A stretch of 64,000 nucleotides of DNA from Microlunatus speluncae (GCF_009299835.1 NZ_VKCZ01000001.1:248001-312000); one strand, 5' to 3'; positions 37,117-46,258 are shown, counted from the stretch's first letter. Program-made: numbers and translations. Notes: a model not told the origin generated them from the sequence alone.

Positions 37117-38541
37117 ATGACGAACAACCCCGAGCAGACCGCGATCACCCACGTCACCGTCGTCGACGTGATCGACGGGCGGTCCCGGCCCGACCAGACC
37201 GTGTTGATCACCGGCGACCGGATCGACCGGATCGGTCCGGCGGCCGAGATCGGAGTACCGGAAGGGTTCCGGGCCGTCGACGGAACCGGCCGGTTCCTGA
37301 TCCCCGGCCTGGCCGACATGCACGTCCACGACAGCGGCAACGAAGACATCGATCCACTGCTGATGATCGCCAACGGCGTCACCACCGGCCGGGTGATGTG
37401 GGGCACGCCGCACCTGCACGAGTGGCGGCGCCGGATCGATTCCGGCGAGCGGCTCGGCCCGCGCTGGATCATCGCCAGCCCGCTGGTCGACGGCGGACCC
37501 TCGCTGTGGTCGGACGCCCCGGCCGATCAGGAGTACATCGTCGCCACTACCGAGGCGGAGGGGCGCGCTGCCGTACGCCGGGCGCAGGAGGAGGGCGCGG
37601 ACTTCGTCAAGGTCTACTCCCGGCTGACGCCCAAAACCCTGCGCGCGATCGCCGACGAGGCGACCAAGCTCGAGCTGCCGTTCGCCGGCCACCTGCCGGA
37701 CGCCGTGTCGTTCGAGGACGCGACCAACTGGGGCCAGCGCAGCTTCGAGCACCTGCACCGGTTCGGGCCGGAGACATCACGCCATGCCGAGCGGTTGCAG
37801 CAGGCGATGGCCGAGGTCGAGCCCGACTGGAACCCGCTCTACAGCTCCTGGTTCCAGCAGGTCGCCCGGATCGAGTGGGAGGCGGCCAACACCCACAGTG
37901 CCCATCGCGCGGCGCGGCTGTTCGACCGGGTCGCCGCCGCCGGCGCCGCGGTCTGTCCGACCCTGGTGCTGCACCGCGTGCTGGAGCGGCCCGACACGGT
38001 GGATCCGCGTGATCACCGGCTGCAGTACCTGCCGTCCGACATGGCGCAGTTCTACGAGTTCATCGTGGACGGCTTCTATGCCGGCCACCGGACTCCGGAG
38101 GAGGGTTTCCAGGCGCGGTTGCTGTTCCAGTGGCGGCTGGAGACCGTCGCTTCGCTGGAAGCGGCCGGGGTACGACTACTGGCCGGCACCGACACGATGA
38201 CCGGCTACGTGTTCCCGGGCTTCTCGCTGCACGACGAGCTCGGGCTGCTGGTCGCCGCCGGGCTGAGCCCGCTCCGGGCCCTGCAGACCGCGACCATCGA
38301 GCCGGCCCGCTACCTCGGTCATGATCACCACCAGGGCAGCGTCACCGAGGGCAAGGTCGCCGATCTGGTGTTGTTGGATGCCGACCCACTGGTCGATGTC
38401 CTGCACACCAAGGCCATCCGGGCCGTCGTCGCCCGGGGCCGGCTGTTGGACCGGACCGCGCTGGACGGGCTGCTGGCCGCGGTGCGGGAGACTGCGTCCG
38501 CGGCGACGGACGAGACGGCGGCGGCCGCCGTCGCCGGCTGA
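37117..38541 (+). CDS. Amidohydrolase family protein (imidazolonepropionase-like)
   Basis: 474 residues. GRFLIPGLADMHVHDSGNED carries the H-x-H metal pair, DFVKVYSRLTP the bridging Lys, FAGHLPDAVSF and RSFEHLHRF the two later His, and LLAGTDTMTGY the catalytic Asp. All expected metal ligands are visible. Related to prolidase-type/imidazolonepropionase-like hydrolases. Cytoplasmic. Substrate is not indicated by neighbours. Confidence 0.9.
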   Translation: MTNNPEQTAITHVTVVDVIDGRSRPDQTVLITGDRIDRIGPAAEIGVPEGFRAVDGTGRFLIPGLADMHVHDSGNEDIDPLLMIANGVTTGRVMWGTPHLHEWRRRIDSGERLGPRWIIASPLVDGGPSLWSDAPADQEYIVATTEAEGRAAVRRAQEEGADFVKVYSRLTPKTLRAIADEATKLELPFAGHLPDAVSFEDATNWGQRSFEHLHRFGPETSRHAERLQQAMAEVEPDWNPLYSSWFQQVARIEWEAANTHSAHRAARLFDRVAAAGAAVCPTLVLHRVLERPDTVDPRDHRLQYLPSDMAQFYEFIVDGFYAGHRTPEEGFQARLLFQWRLETVASLEAAGVRLLAGTDTMTGYVFPGFSLHDELGLLVAAGLSPLRALQTATIEPARYLGHDHHQGSVTEGKVADLVLLDADPLVDVLHTKAIRAVVARGRLLDRTALDGLLAAVRETASAATDETAAAAVAG

Positions 38542-38548
38542 CCATCGG

Positions 38549-38604
38549 ACCGGTTGATCATGGTGGCGACCCGGCGCGGTCGCGACCATGATCAACACCG
38601 GTCA
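38549..38604. terminator. Bidirectional hairpin between convergent genes
   Basis: ACCGGTTGATCATGGT on one side and ACCATGATCAACACCGGT on the other pair imperfectly around GGCGACCCGGCGCGGTC. It spans the gap between the amidohydrolase and the secreted protein and contains TGATCA on each arm. Confidence 0.65.
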
Positions 38605-39999
38605 GCTGAACTGGGCGGCGACCGCGGCGTGCACGGCGCCGGAGTAGTCGGCGTTGAACTGGTTCACGGCGCCGAAGACCCAGCCACCGGCCCGGCTGAA
38701 CGTCCACCCGGCCGGGGTTTCGAAGGTGCTGTTGCTCAGGTGGCAGCCGGTCAGGGCGAGGTCGTCGAACGACACGTCGAGCGCGTAGTTGGAGACACCC
38801 TTCTTGTCATAGAGCCGCAGGGTCAGGGTGGTCGATCCGTTGACCAGGTAGGGCGTCAGGTTGGCCGGTGAGTTGGTGTACCAGCCGGTGCCGTCGGTCG
38901 CCACGTCGCGCTCCCAGACCAGGGTGCCCCCGGCCAGGGCCTGCTTGAAGTGGTAGCCGGCGGTGCCGCCGTTCGGCGCGGTGTCGGTGTTGAACGCGAC
39001 CATCGAGCAGGTCGTCGATCCGGCGTTGAGCGTGACCGTGGTGCTCGCCGCCGCGTAGCTCCCGGCCGTGGTCGCCGTGTTCGGCTCGACCTCGAAGCGC
39101 AGCGCGCCGGTGCCGGTGCGGGCCCGGTTCGTGTCCCCGTTGCCCTGACCGGCCGTGAGCGGCAGGTTGTACTGGACGATGCCGGGGATCTTGCCCTGGC
39201 TCATGAACGTCAGCCCGACCTGGGTCACCGCCTTGACGTAGTTCACGTCCGGTGGCACCACCGCGGAGCTGAGCTTGGAGGCGTACGGCATCAGGAAGAC
39301 CTTGTCGCCGGTGCGGGCGGCGTTGGCCACCACCGTGTTCAGCTGACCGGTGACCGTGGCCGTCCCCATCGTGTTGGTGTACGGCTCGTCCCGGAACGGG
39401 AAGATGAAGCCGTCCAGCTTGGGGCCGTAGGTGTCGGCGAAGCTGGTGTTCTTGAGCGCGGACCAATAGACCGTCGCGTAGAGATCAAGACCGGGGCTGA
39501 TCGCGTTCGCCGCATCCCGCAGCCGCTGCAGGTAGGCGGGGGTGAACTTCCCGACGTTGGCGTTGAAGTCGTCGATCGCCCAGGCGGTCAGATTCGGATA
39601 CGTCGCTCGTACCGTCGCGATCTCCTGGGCCCAGCGAATGTAGTCGGAGCCGTACGGCGGCGGAGAGCCCTCGGACGGCGGGGTGATGTAGACCCAGACC
39701 TTCAGCCCGGCCGCCTGCGCCTTCGGCATGAAGTCGGTCTTGAAGTCTTCCCACTCGTTCGCCCGCCAGACCAGATAGGCGTAGGTGTTGGCGTTCATCG
39801 CCTTGACCCGGCTGATCGTGGCGTCGCTGTCGATGCGGCCGGTGGCGGCGTTGGTGACCTCTCCGGCGTAGGTGGCTTTGGTGCCGGCGGCCGGGGCCGC
39901 GGTCGCCGGCGTTACCGCAGTGGTCGAGAGCCCCACGGTGACGAGAAGGGCCGCCAGGATCGCGGCAAACGTTGTGCCCAATGGGCGAATAGGGGACAT
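38602..39999 (-). CDS. Secreted protein, glycosidase-like barrel plus jelly-roll domain
   Basis: 465 residues. Signal peptide (residues 1-35, ILAALLVTVGLSTTAVTPAT). Residues about 40-270 look like an (alpha/beta)8 barrel: TYAYLVWRANEWEDFKTDFM, GLKVWVYITPPSEG, NLTAWAIDDFNANVG, LDGFIFPFRDEPYT; acidic pairs at DD and DE could be catalytic. Residues about 300-420 form a beta-sandwich with FEVEPNTATTAGSY. It resembles hypothetical glycosidase-like secreted proteins, but I cannot name a family. It faces the amidohydrolase, so the two are not cotranscribed. Confidence 0.7.
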   Translation of the reverse strand: MSPIRPLGTTFAAILAALLVTVGLSTTAVTPATAAPAAGTKATYAGEVTNAATGRIDSDATISRVKAMNANTYAYLVWRANEWEDFKTDFMPKAQAAGLKVWVYITPPSEGSPPPYGSDYIRWAQEIATVRATYPNLTAWAIDDFNANVGKFTPAYLQRLRDAANAISPGLDLYATVYWSALKNTSFADTYGPKLDGFIFPFRDEPYTNTMGTATVTGQLNTVVANAARTGDKVFLMPYASKLSSAVVPPDVNYVKAVTQVGLTFMSQGKIPGIVQYNLPLTAGQGNGDTNRARTGTGALRFEVEPNTATTAGSYAAASTTVTLNAGSTTCSMVAFNTDTAPNGGTAGYHFKQALAGGTLVWERDVATDGTGWYTNSPANLTPYLVNGSTTLTLRLYDKKGVSNYALDVSFDDLALTGCHLSNSTFETPAGWTFSRAGGWVFGAVNQFNADYSGAVHAAVAAQFS

Positions 40000-40005
40000 G
40001 ACCTA

Positions 40006-40035
40006 GATATAGATGAGTCCGACATTGACGGTCAA
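40006..40035 (-). promoter_or_regulatory. Promoter of the secreted protein gene
   Basis: On the minus strand TTGACC is 18 bp from TATATC, which is 6 nt before the ATG at 39999. The message would be leaderless or nearly so. Confidence 0.6.
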
Positions 40036-40178
40036 TGATTAGTGATGAAGTGTAATCAAAGACGTCCATAACTTGGCTTTCGGACACTGTTTCTGGTGAA
40101 AACCGGGCGAGGGTGGTCCGGGGTGCGCTATCCCTGGCCCGCGGATCACGGCCGCGGGGCGACGGATAGATTTGTGCC

Positions 40179-41444
40179 ATGTCCGCCGCTGTTGATCATG
40201 CTCTCGACCTGGCCGCGTTCGTCGCCGCCTCGCCCAGCTCTTTCCATGCCGCCGCCGAGGGCGCGCGCCGGCTGGAGGCGGCCGGGTTCGCCCGGCAGAT
40301 CGAGTCCGAGCCGTGGCAGGGCGGGCCCGGTGGCCGCTACCTGATCCGGGACGGGGCGTTGCTGGCCTGGCGAGTGCCGGAGGGGGCCGGGCCGACGACG
40401 CCGTACCGGATCCTCGGCTCGCACACGGACTCGCCCAGCTTCAAGCTGAAGCCGAACCCGGACTTCGTCAGCGCCGGCTGGGGGCAGGTCGGGGTCGAGA
40501 TCTACGGCGGGCCGCTGCTCAACTCCTGGCTGGATCGCGAGCTCGGCCTGGCCGGCCGGTTGGCGCTCACCGACGGTCGCGAGGTGCTGGTCCGGACCGG
40601 GCCGATCATGCGGATCCCGCAGTTGGCGATCCACCTCGACCGGGCCGTCAACGACCAGGGTCTGCAGCTGAGCAAGCAGCAGCACACGGCGCCGATCTGG
40701 CTGGTCGGCGACGACCATCGGTCGGTCCTTGATCATCTGGCCGGGCTGGCCGGGGTAGCCACGGCCGAGATCGGCGGCTTCGACGTCCTGGCCTACGACA
40801 CGGCGGCACCGGCCGTCTTCGGCATCGATGATCAGTTCCTGGCCTCCAGCCGGCTGGACAACCTGAGCAGCGTGCACGCGTCGCTGGTCGCCTTGATCAA
40901 CTCCGGCCCCGGTGACTCGATCAGCGTGCTCGCCGCCTTCGATCACGAGGAGGCGGGCAGCGGATCGCGCTCCGGAGCGGCCGGCCCGATCCTGGCCGAC
41001 GTGCTGGACCGGATCGCGGGGTCGCTCGGCGCCGATGTCGACGAGCGACACCGGGCTCTGGCCGGTTCGTACTGCCTGTCGGCCGACGCCGGCCATGCCG
41101 TGCATCCCAACTACGCGGGCCGGCACGACCCGGTGAATCGGCCGCTGATGAACGGCGGGCCGCTGCTCAAGATCAACGCCAATCTGCGGTACGCCAGCGA
41201 CGCCCGGGGTGCCGCGATCTGGCACGCCGCGTGCCGGGCCGCCGGCGTCACCGGCCAGGAGTTCGTCTCCAACAACGACCTGCCCTGCGGCACCACGATC
41301 GGGCCGCTGACGGCCACCCGGATCGGCATCACCACGGTCGATGTCGGGGTCCCGTTACTGTCCATGCACTCGGCCCGGGAGCTGGCCGGAGTCGAGGACC
41401 TGCGCGCTCTGGCCCAAGCGATGCAGGCATTCCTGGCGGGCTGA
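40179..41444 (+). CDS. M18 family aminopeptidase
   Basis: 421 residues from ATG 40179. Two-zinc metalloprotease: ILGSHTDSPSFKLKPN (first His/Asp pair), ASSRLDNLSSVHASLVAL (bridging Asp), FDHEEAGSGSRSGAAGP (catalytic Glu), and SMHSARELAG near the C-terminus (distal His). Removes N-terminal, mostly acidic or neutral, residues in the cytoplasm. The usual length is kept. A hairpin-free 180-bp gap separates it from the divergent secreted-protein gene. Confidence 0.95.
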   Translation: MSAAVDHALDLAAFVAASPSSFHAAAEGARRLEAAGFARQIESEPWQGGPGGRYLIRDGALLAWRVPEGAGPTTPYRILGSHTDSPSFKLKPNPDFVSAGWGQVGVEIYGGPLLNSWLDRELGLAGRLALTDGREVLVRTGPIMRIPQLAIHLDRAVNDQGLQLSKQQHTAPIWLVGDDHRSVLDHLAGLAGVATAEIGGFDVLAYDTAAPAVFGIDDQFLASSRLDNLSSVHASLVALINSGPGDSISVLAAFDHEEAGSGSRSGAAGPILADVLDRIAGSLGADVDERHRALAGSYCLSADAGHAVHPNYAGRHDPVNRPLMNGGPLLKINANLRYASDARGAAIWHAACRAAGVTGQEFVSNNDLPCGTTIGPLTATRIGITTVDVGVPLLSMHSARELAGVEDLRALAQAMQAFLAG

Positions 41445-41502
41445 TCGTTTCCATGATTGGCTGGTGACCCGGGGGAGCAGGGAGCGGTTCGGGGAGGCGA
41501 TC

Positions 41503-42180
41503 ATGAGTCGCGAAGATCAACTGATCGCCCGAGCATCGCGACTCGAGTCCCGGGGCAGCGACTGGTATGCCGACGGTCGCTTCGAGCAGGCGGCTGCCGA
41601 CTTCGAGCAGGCCGCGGCGATCTATCGCGAGCTGATGGTCGACAGTCCGACCAGGTTCGCGTTGCGGCTGGCCGCGGAGATCAACAACCTCGCGCTGGCC
41701 CGGGCCAAGCTCGGCCGCTACGAGGAGGCCGTTTCCGCTTTGACGGAAGCGATCCAGCTGGCCGGACCGTACGACGATCAGCCCGAGGTGCTGCCCTTCC
41801 TGGGTGGCGTCACCTCCTCGCTCGCCGGTGCGTTGGCCGAGCTCGGCCAGCAGGCCGAGGCACTGGCGATCAGCGAACGGGCGGTCCTGTTCCGGCGCGC
41901 GGTGCTGCCGGCCGGCGAGTTGATCATCGATGCCGACCTGGCCAAGACCCTGCGGCTGTATGCCCAGTTGCGGGCGGCCGCCGGGGTCGAGCTCGACCGC
42001 GCCCAGCCGACGATCGGCGAGTCGGTGGCGATCTACCAGGAGCTCGCGGCCGGCGATCCGGCCCAGTACGAGCCGGAGCTGTTTGCGTCCTTCGCGGTCA
42101 TGGCCACCGTGCTGGACCGGGTCGGCCGGGACGACGAGGCGCAGGCGATCCGCACCTTCCTGGGCGACAAGATCTACTGA
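41503..42180 (+). CDS. Tetratricopeptide-repeat protein
   Basis: 225 residues from ATG 41503, with GGGGAGG upstream. At least three TPR-like helical pairs: WYADGRFEQAAADFEQAAAI, INNLALARAKLGRYEEAVSA, LAGALAELGQQAEALAISER, plus a C-terminal VLDRVGRDDEAQAIRTFL. Probably a scaffold for protein contacts; partner unknown. No effector domain. Confidence 0.75.
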   Translation: MSREDQLIARASRLESRGSDWYADGRFEQAAADFEQAAAIYRELMVDSPTRFALRLAAEINNLALARAKLGRYEEAVSALTEAIQLAGPYDDQPEVLPFLGGVTSSLAGALAELGQQAEALAISERAVLFRRAVLPAGELIIDADLAKTLRLYAQLRAAAGVELDRAQPTIGESVAIYQELAAGDPAQYEPELFASFAVMATVLDRVGRDDEAQAIRTFLGDKIY

Positions 42181-42224
42181 ATTCCGCCGAGTCGGGAACA
42201 CTCGCCGCCGGCCGCGAGTTGGAC

Positions 42225-42256
42225 CCAGGTAAGTATTTGCACCTTCAACTACCTGG
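42225..42256. promoter_or_regulatory. Operator-like dyad before the DoxX gene
   Basis: TATTTGCACCTTCAACTA (42234-42251) is an imperfect 18-bp dyad of the TTGNA/TNCAA type seen at MarR or HxlR operators. CCAGGTA (42225) and TACCTGG (42250) form a second pair ending at the ribosome site. Confidence 0.55.
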
Positions 42257-42265
42257 AGGAACTCT

Positions 42266-42724
42266 ATGGGTTCGCCACTGAACACTCGCCGGGATCTCGG
42301 TCTGCTGATCGTCCGGATCGGACTGGGCGTGGTGATGATCGCGCACGGCTGGCAGAAGTACGCCCTGAACACGATCGACGGGACCCGGCAGGGCTTCGCC
42401 CAGCTGGGCGTCCCGTTTCCGGAACTCGCCGCACCCGGGGTCACCGCGCTGGAGATCTTCGGTGGCGCGGCGATCATCCTCGGCCTGCTGACGCCGTTGG
42501 TCGGGATCGCGTACACGGCGACCATGATCGGCGCCGCCGTGCTGGTGCACGGGCCGAACGGCTTCTTCGCCGGCGGCGGTGGCTATGAGTTCGTCGCCCT
42601 GCTCGCCGTGCTCAGCCTCGGCCTCGCGGTCGCCGGCGCGGGCCGGTTCAGTCTTGATCATCTATTGGTCGGCCGCCGCCGCGAACAGGTCGCGACCGCA
42701 CGCGCCGAGGCCACACCCGCCTGA
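42266..42724 (+). CDS. DoxX family membrane protein
   Basis: 152 residues from ATG 42266 with CCTGGAGGAACTCT upstream. Four membrane helices: LLIVRIGLGVVMIAHGWQKY, GVTALEIFGGAAIILGLLTP, GIAYTATMIGAAVLVHGPNG, and FVALLAVLSLGLAVAGAGRF. The first helix with H-G-x-x-K is the DoxX signature. Family members are linked to thiol/redox stress. A regulator is expected but not adjacent; the dyad upstream may be its site. Confidence 0.9.
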   Translation: MGSPLNTRRDLGLLIVRIGLGVVMIAHGWQKYALNTIDGTRQGFAQLGVPFPELAAPGVTALEIFGGAAIILGLLTPLVGIAYTATMIGAAVLVHGPNGFFAGGGGYEFVALLAVLSLGLAVAGAGRFSLDHLLVGRRREQVATARAEATPA

Positions 42725-42744
42725 GCTCGTCGACGGGCCGCCCC

Positions 42745-42803
42745 TTCGTTCCCTGACCCTGTCGACGAGTCGCCCGTTCGTTCCCTGAGCCTGTCGAAGG
42801 GCG
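42745..42803 (+). repeat. Two CCTGAGCCTGTCGAAGG elements in tandem
   Basis: A degenerate copy (42745-42769, CCTGACCCTGTCGACGAG) and a regular copy (42776-42803), same orientation, between DoxX and the phosphotransferase gene. Confidence 0.85.
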
Positions 42804-42874
42804 GGCCGGATGAAGATCGTTCGCCCGACGGACCAGGCTGAGATCCCGCGCACCGGCATTGGTACGGTGCGACC

Positions 42875-43690
42875 ATGATCGACAACTCGGGCGAGGCCGC
42901 GGATCCGGCCGAGCAGCGGCTGGCCGGCGGTGTCTCGGTCGAGGTGATCAGGATCGGCGACACGGTGCGGCGGACACCGTCGCCGGCGAGCCGAACGATC
43001 CAGGCTTTCCTGCAGGAGCTGCATGATCGGGGCTGCGATCAGGTGCCGCGGCCACTCGGCTTCGACGAGGCGGGACGCGAGGTCTGGCCGTACATCGAAG
43101 GACGCCCCGGCTATCCGCCGATCACCGCCGATCTCGCGTCCGACGCCGCGTTGATCGATGCGGCGAAGACGATCCGCCGGCTGCACGACCTGTCCGTCGG
43201 CTTTCACGCGGAGGGCTGGAACGAGGCCTTCGCCGATCCGTCCGGGGTGGCCGAGGTCGTGTGCCACAACGACCTGGCTCCGTTCAACCTGATCTACGAC
43301 CGGCAGCGGGTCGCCGCGGTGATCGACTGGGACGGTGCCGCGCCGGGCCGCCGGGTCTGGGATCTGGCCTACGCCGTCTGGCGGCTGGTCCCGCTGCACC
43401 GGCCCGCCTATGCCGAACCCCTGGGCTGGCCGGCCGGCCGCGACCGGACTCGCCGGCTGGTGCTGTTCGCGGAGGCGTACGGGCTGAGTGAGCCGGACCG
43501 GGCCGTCCTGCTGGACGTGCTGCGCGAGCGCCAGGAACTCAACCAGCGCGGCATGGCGGAGTTGGCCGCCCGCGGTCGGATCACGCCGCTGCCGCCGACC
43601 GATCCGCGCGCCGAGAGCGGTGATCTGGACTACCTGGCTGAGCACGCCGACCACTGGCAGGGTGCCCTGCTCCAAGATCATCGGGATTGA
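42875..43690 (+). CDS. Phosphotransferase (aminoglycoside phosphotransferase family)
   Basis: 271 residues. Kinase-like fold: VVCHNDLAPFNLIYD carries the catalytic Asp (H-N-D) and AAVIDWDGAAPGRRVWDLAY the metal-binding Asp. N-terminal lobe is short and lacks a clear Lys-containing P-loop, as is common in this branch. Could phosphorylate an antibiotic or a cell metabolite; sequence does not tell which. Confidence 0.85.
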   Translation: MIDNSGEAADPAEQRLAGGVSVEVIRIGDTVRRTPSPASRTIQAFLQELHDRGCDQVPRPLGFDEAGREVWPYIEGRPGYPPITADLASDAALIDAAKTIRRLHDLSVGFHAEGWNEAFADPSGVAEVVCHNDLAPFNLIYDRQRVAAVIDWDGAAPGRRVWDLAYAVWRLVPLHRPAYAEPLGWPAGRDRTRRLVLFAEAYGLSEPDRAVLLDVLRERQELNQRGMAELAARGRITPLPPTDPRAESGDLDYLAEHADHWQGALLQDHRD

Positions 43691-43753
43691 TCCTCCGGCG
43701 GTCGCCACGGTCGATGACTGCCCTGGCGGCAACCGACCCTATGCTTAGCCCCC

Positions 43754-44845
43754 GTGGCACTCACCATCGGCATCGTCGGGCTTCCCAACGCGGGCAAGTC
43801 GACCCTGTTCAACGCACTGACCCGTAACAATGTCCTGGCGGCGAACTACCCGTTCGCGACCATCGAGCCCAACGTCGGCGTGGTCGGGGTCCCCGATCCG
43901 CGGCTGGCCGTGCTGGCCAAGCTGTTCGACTCGGAGCGGATCGTGCCCGCGACGGTGAGCTTCGTCGACATCGCCGGCATCGTCCGCGGCGCCAGCAAGG
44001 GTGAGGGGATGGGCAACGCCTTCCTGGCCCACATACGCGAGGCGGACGCGATCTGCCAGGTGACCCGGACCTTCCGCGACATCGACGTGACCCACGTCGA
44101 CGGCGAGGTCAACCCGGCCTCCGACATCGAGACGATCACCACCGAGTTGATCTTGGCCGACCTGGCCACCCTGGAGCGGGCACAGCCGCGGCTGGAGAAG
44201 GAAGCCCGGCTCAACAAGGAGAAGCAGGCCACCCTGGTCGCCGTCCAGCAGGCCCAGGAGATCCTCAACTCCGGCCAGACGATCTATCGCGCCGGCCTCG
44301 ACCGGGAGCCGCTGCGGGAACTCTTCCTGCTCACCGCGAAGCCCTTCCTGTTCGTCTTCAACTGCGACACCGACGAGCTGGCCGACGAGGAGCTGAAGTC
44401 CCGGCTGCGCGCCGTCGTCGCCCCGGCCGAGGCGATCTTCCTCGACGCCAAGATCGAATCCGAGCTGGTCGAGATGGAGCCCGACGAGGCCACCGACTTC
44501 CTGGCCGAGATGGGCATCGACGAGCCCGGCCTCGACAACCTGGCCCGCGTCGGCTTCGACACCCTCGGCCTGCAGACCTACCTCACCGCCGGCCCCAAGG
44601 AATCCCGCGCCTGGACCATCCCCAAGGGCGCCTCCGCCCCGCAAGCCGCCGGTGTGATCCACACCGACTTCGAGAAGGGCTTCATCAAGGCCGAAGTCAT
44701 CTCCTACGACGACCTCGTTGAAGCCGGCTCCATGGTCACCGCCCGAGGCAAGGGCAAGGTCCGGATCGAGGGCAAGGACTACATCATGAGCGACGGCGAC
44801 GTGGTCGAGTTCCGCAGCGGACTAACCTCTGCAGCCAAGAAGTGA
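43754..44845 (+). CDS. ychF: Redox-regulated ATPase YchF (OLA1-like)
   Basis: 363 residues from GTG 43754. OBG-family P-loop: GLPNAGKSTLFNAL (G1), DIAGIVRGASKGEGMGNAFL (G3). The G4 site is altered as in all YchF proteins, which hydrolyse ATP. C-terminal TGS domain: LTAGPKESRAWTIPKGASAP, DYIMSDGDVVEFRS. Binds ribosomes and responds to oxidative stress. The stop codon is the left border of the accessory region. Confidence 0.97.
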   Translation: MALTIGIVGLPNAGKSTLFNALTRNNVLAANYPFATIEPNVGVVGVPDPRLAVLAKLFDSERIVPATVSFVDIAGIVRGASKGEGMGNAFLAHIREADAICQVTRTFRDIDVTHVDGEVNPASDIETITTELILADLATLERAQPRLEKEARLNKEKQATLVAVQQAQEILNSGQTIYRAGLDREPLRELFLLTAKPFLFVFNCDTDELADEELKSRLRAVVAPAEAIFLDAKIESELVEMEPDEATDFLAEMGIDEPGLDNLARVGFDTLGLQTYLTAGPKESRAWTIPKGASAPQAAGVIHTDFEKGFIKAEVISYDDLVEAGSMVTARGKGKVRIEGKDYIMSDGDVVEFRSGLTSAAKK

Positions 44846-44886
44846 TCAGCCCGTCGATTAACTCCCCGAAGTCAGGTCCACTCTCG

Positions 44887-45067
44887 TCGAGTGCCAGTAG
44901 CCTTCGCAGTGCCACGGCTACCGCCGACGATGCCAACCGACTTGCGGCGCACGTGCGCGCTCGTGTCCTGATCGATCGGCAGCTCACCGAGGCAGGCTGG
45001 TCGGTTCCTGGCAAGGTAGGCGATAAACCTCTTCGCCACTCAGGGAGGAGGGCGGGATGATCTCGTT
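44887..45067 (+). pseudogene. Remnant like the N-terminus of a restriction/DEAD helicase subunit
   Basis: One frame reads RLAAHVRARVLIDRQLTEAG; the next frame carries on as NLFATQGGGRDDLVV (45026-45070). Together, ARVLIDRQLxxAGWxV with NLF resembles the start of type I restriction R subunits. A one-base shift and an internal TAG break it. The second frame runs directly into the nuclease-like gene at 45068. Confidence 0.45.
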
Positions 45068-46258
45068 GTGACCAACGCACCGAGCCAGGTCTTCTCGATC
45101 CGTGACCGCACCGACGCCTCTCCATCACGTCACAACGAGTCGACAGCTGCCTTCCTCGATCGAGTCGCCGGCGGCTTCTGGGATCAGGTGCGGGACCTTG
45201 TCGAGGCTTGGGTCGCGAACGTTCCCGATGCGGCTCGTCGCGACATCGTCGGGCGGCTTCGCTCGGACGACGTTCAGCACGCGAGCGCGTTCTGGGAGCT
45301 CTATCTCCACGAGACGTTCACCCGAAGCGGGTTCAGCGTCACGGTCCATCCGGTCGTTCCAGGGAGCGCCAGGCAGCCGGACTTCCTCGTGACTCGCGGG
45401 GAGGAGGCGTTCTACGTCGAGGCCAAGTGCCTGGTCTCGACGTCGGCCGATGGCGGTGCCTCGGCCCGAAAGCGCGCGCTTTACGACGCCCTCAACTCGA
45501 TGCACTGCCCGAACTTCTTCCTCCAGATCGATGTAAATCGCATCGGATCGGCGGACCTTCCGACAAAGCGACTCCGTAGGAAGTTGGAGGGTTGGGTCGC
45601 CGCTCTGGACCCCGACTCCATCGATGTTGATGGGACCTACTTTGAGTCCGTGCAACCCTTTCCGTGGTCGGAGGCAGGGTGGGAACTCGAGTTTCGACCA
45701 TTCCCTGTCCGGGCGGATGCACGAGGCCGAGCCGGCCGCCGGCCGCTCGGCATCTTCGGACCTGTCGAGGCGGCATGGATCAATGATGACGAATCGCTGC
45801 GCGACGCCCTCAAGGACAAGGGTTCCGCATACGGCGACCTCGATCTTCCGCTCGTGATCGCAATCAACAGCTTCGCCTTCAGCCATGACGACACCGACAC
45901 CATGAACGCGCTCTACGGGACTGAGCAGTTCACGATCTCGCTTGACGATCGGGATGCGCCGCCTGTCCCAAGCCGAAAGCCGGACGGCTACTGGCTGGCA
46001 GGCAGCTGGGCACACCAACACGTCGCTGGTGTCCTGATCGGGCGATCCGTCGCCGAATACCGGCCGACGGCCCTCCCGACATTCTGGATCCACCCTGAAC
46101 CACACAAGGACGTAGTCCCGCTGCCGGTGTGGCGGGTGGCCGAGCCGGTGATCGATCACATCGAGAATCGCGAGCCCGAGGTGATGATCAGTTCCCTCTT
46201 CGGCTTGCCGGAGGTGTGGCCGGTCGGTGAGGCGTTTCCCCGTGAAACCCCGACATGA
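45068..46258 (+). CDS. PD-(D/E)XK nuclease-like protein, unknown family
   Basis: 396 residues from GTG 45068. Residues about 75-125 read FWELYLHETFTRSGFSVTVH, then ARQPDFLVTRGEEAFYVEAK: a Glu in the helix, PD, a gap, and E-A-K, the order of a PD-(D/E)XK active site. The rest (about 125-396) has no feature I recognise, apart from Trp-rich turns near PFPWSEAGWELEF and DGYWLAGSWAH. It is preceded by a restriction-enzyme-like remnant and lies in the low-TGATCA island. A DNA-cutting defence role is likely but unproved. The same frame is open upstream to about 45020. Confidence 0.7.
   Translation: MTNAPSQVFSIRDRTDASPSRHNESTAAFLDRVAGGFWDQVRDLVEAWVANVPDAARRDIVGRLRSDDVQHASAFWELYLHETFTRSGFSVTVHPVVPGSARQPDFLVTRGEEAFYVEAKCLVSTSADGGASARKRALYDALNSMHCPNFFLQIDVNRIGSADLPTKRLRRKLEGWVAALDPDSIDVDGTYFESVQPFPWSEAGWELEFRPFPVRADARGRAGRRPLGIFGPVEAAWINDDESLRDALKDKGSAYGDLDLPLVIAINSFAFSHDDTDTMNALYGTEQFTISLDDRDAPPVPSRKPDGYWLAGSWAHQHVAGVLIGRSVAEYRPTALPTFWIHPEPHKDVVPLPVWRVAEPVIDHIENREPEVMISSLFGLPEVWPVGEAFPRETPT

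Noticed and set aside
44784..45128. 114-residue minus-strand frame at the ychF end
   Set aside because: A short part looks protein-like (RLLALDESGPDFGELIDG), but it runs into ychF antisense and has no ribosome site.
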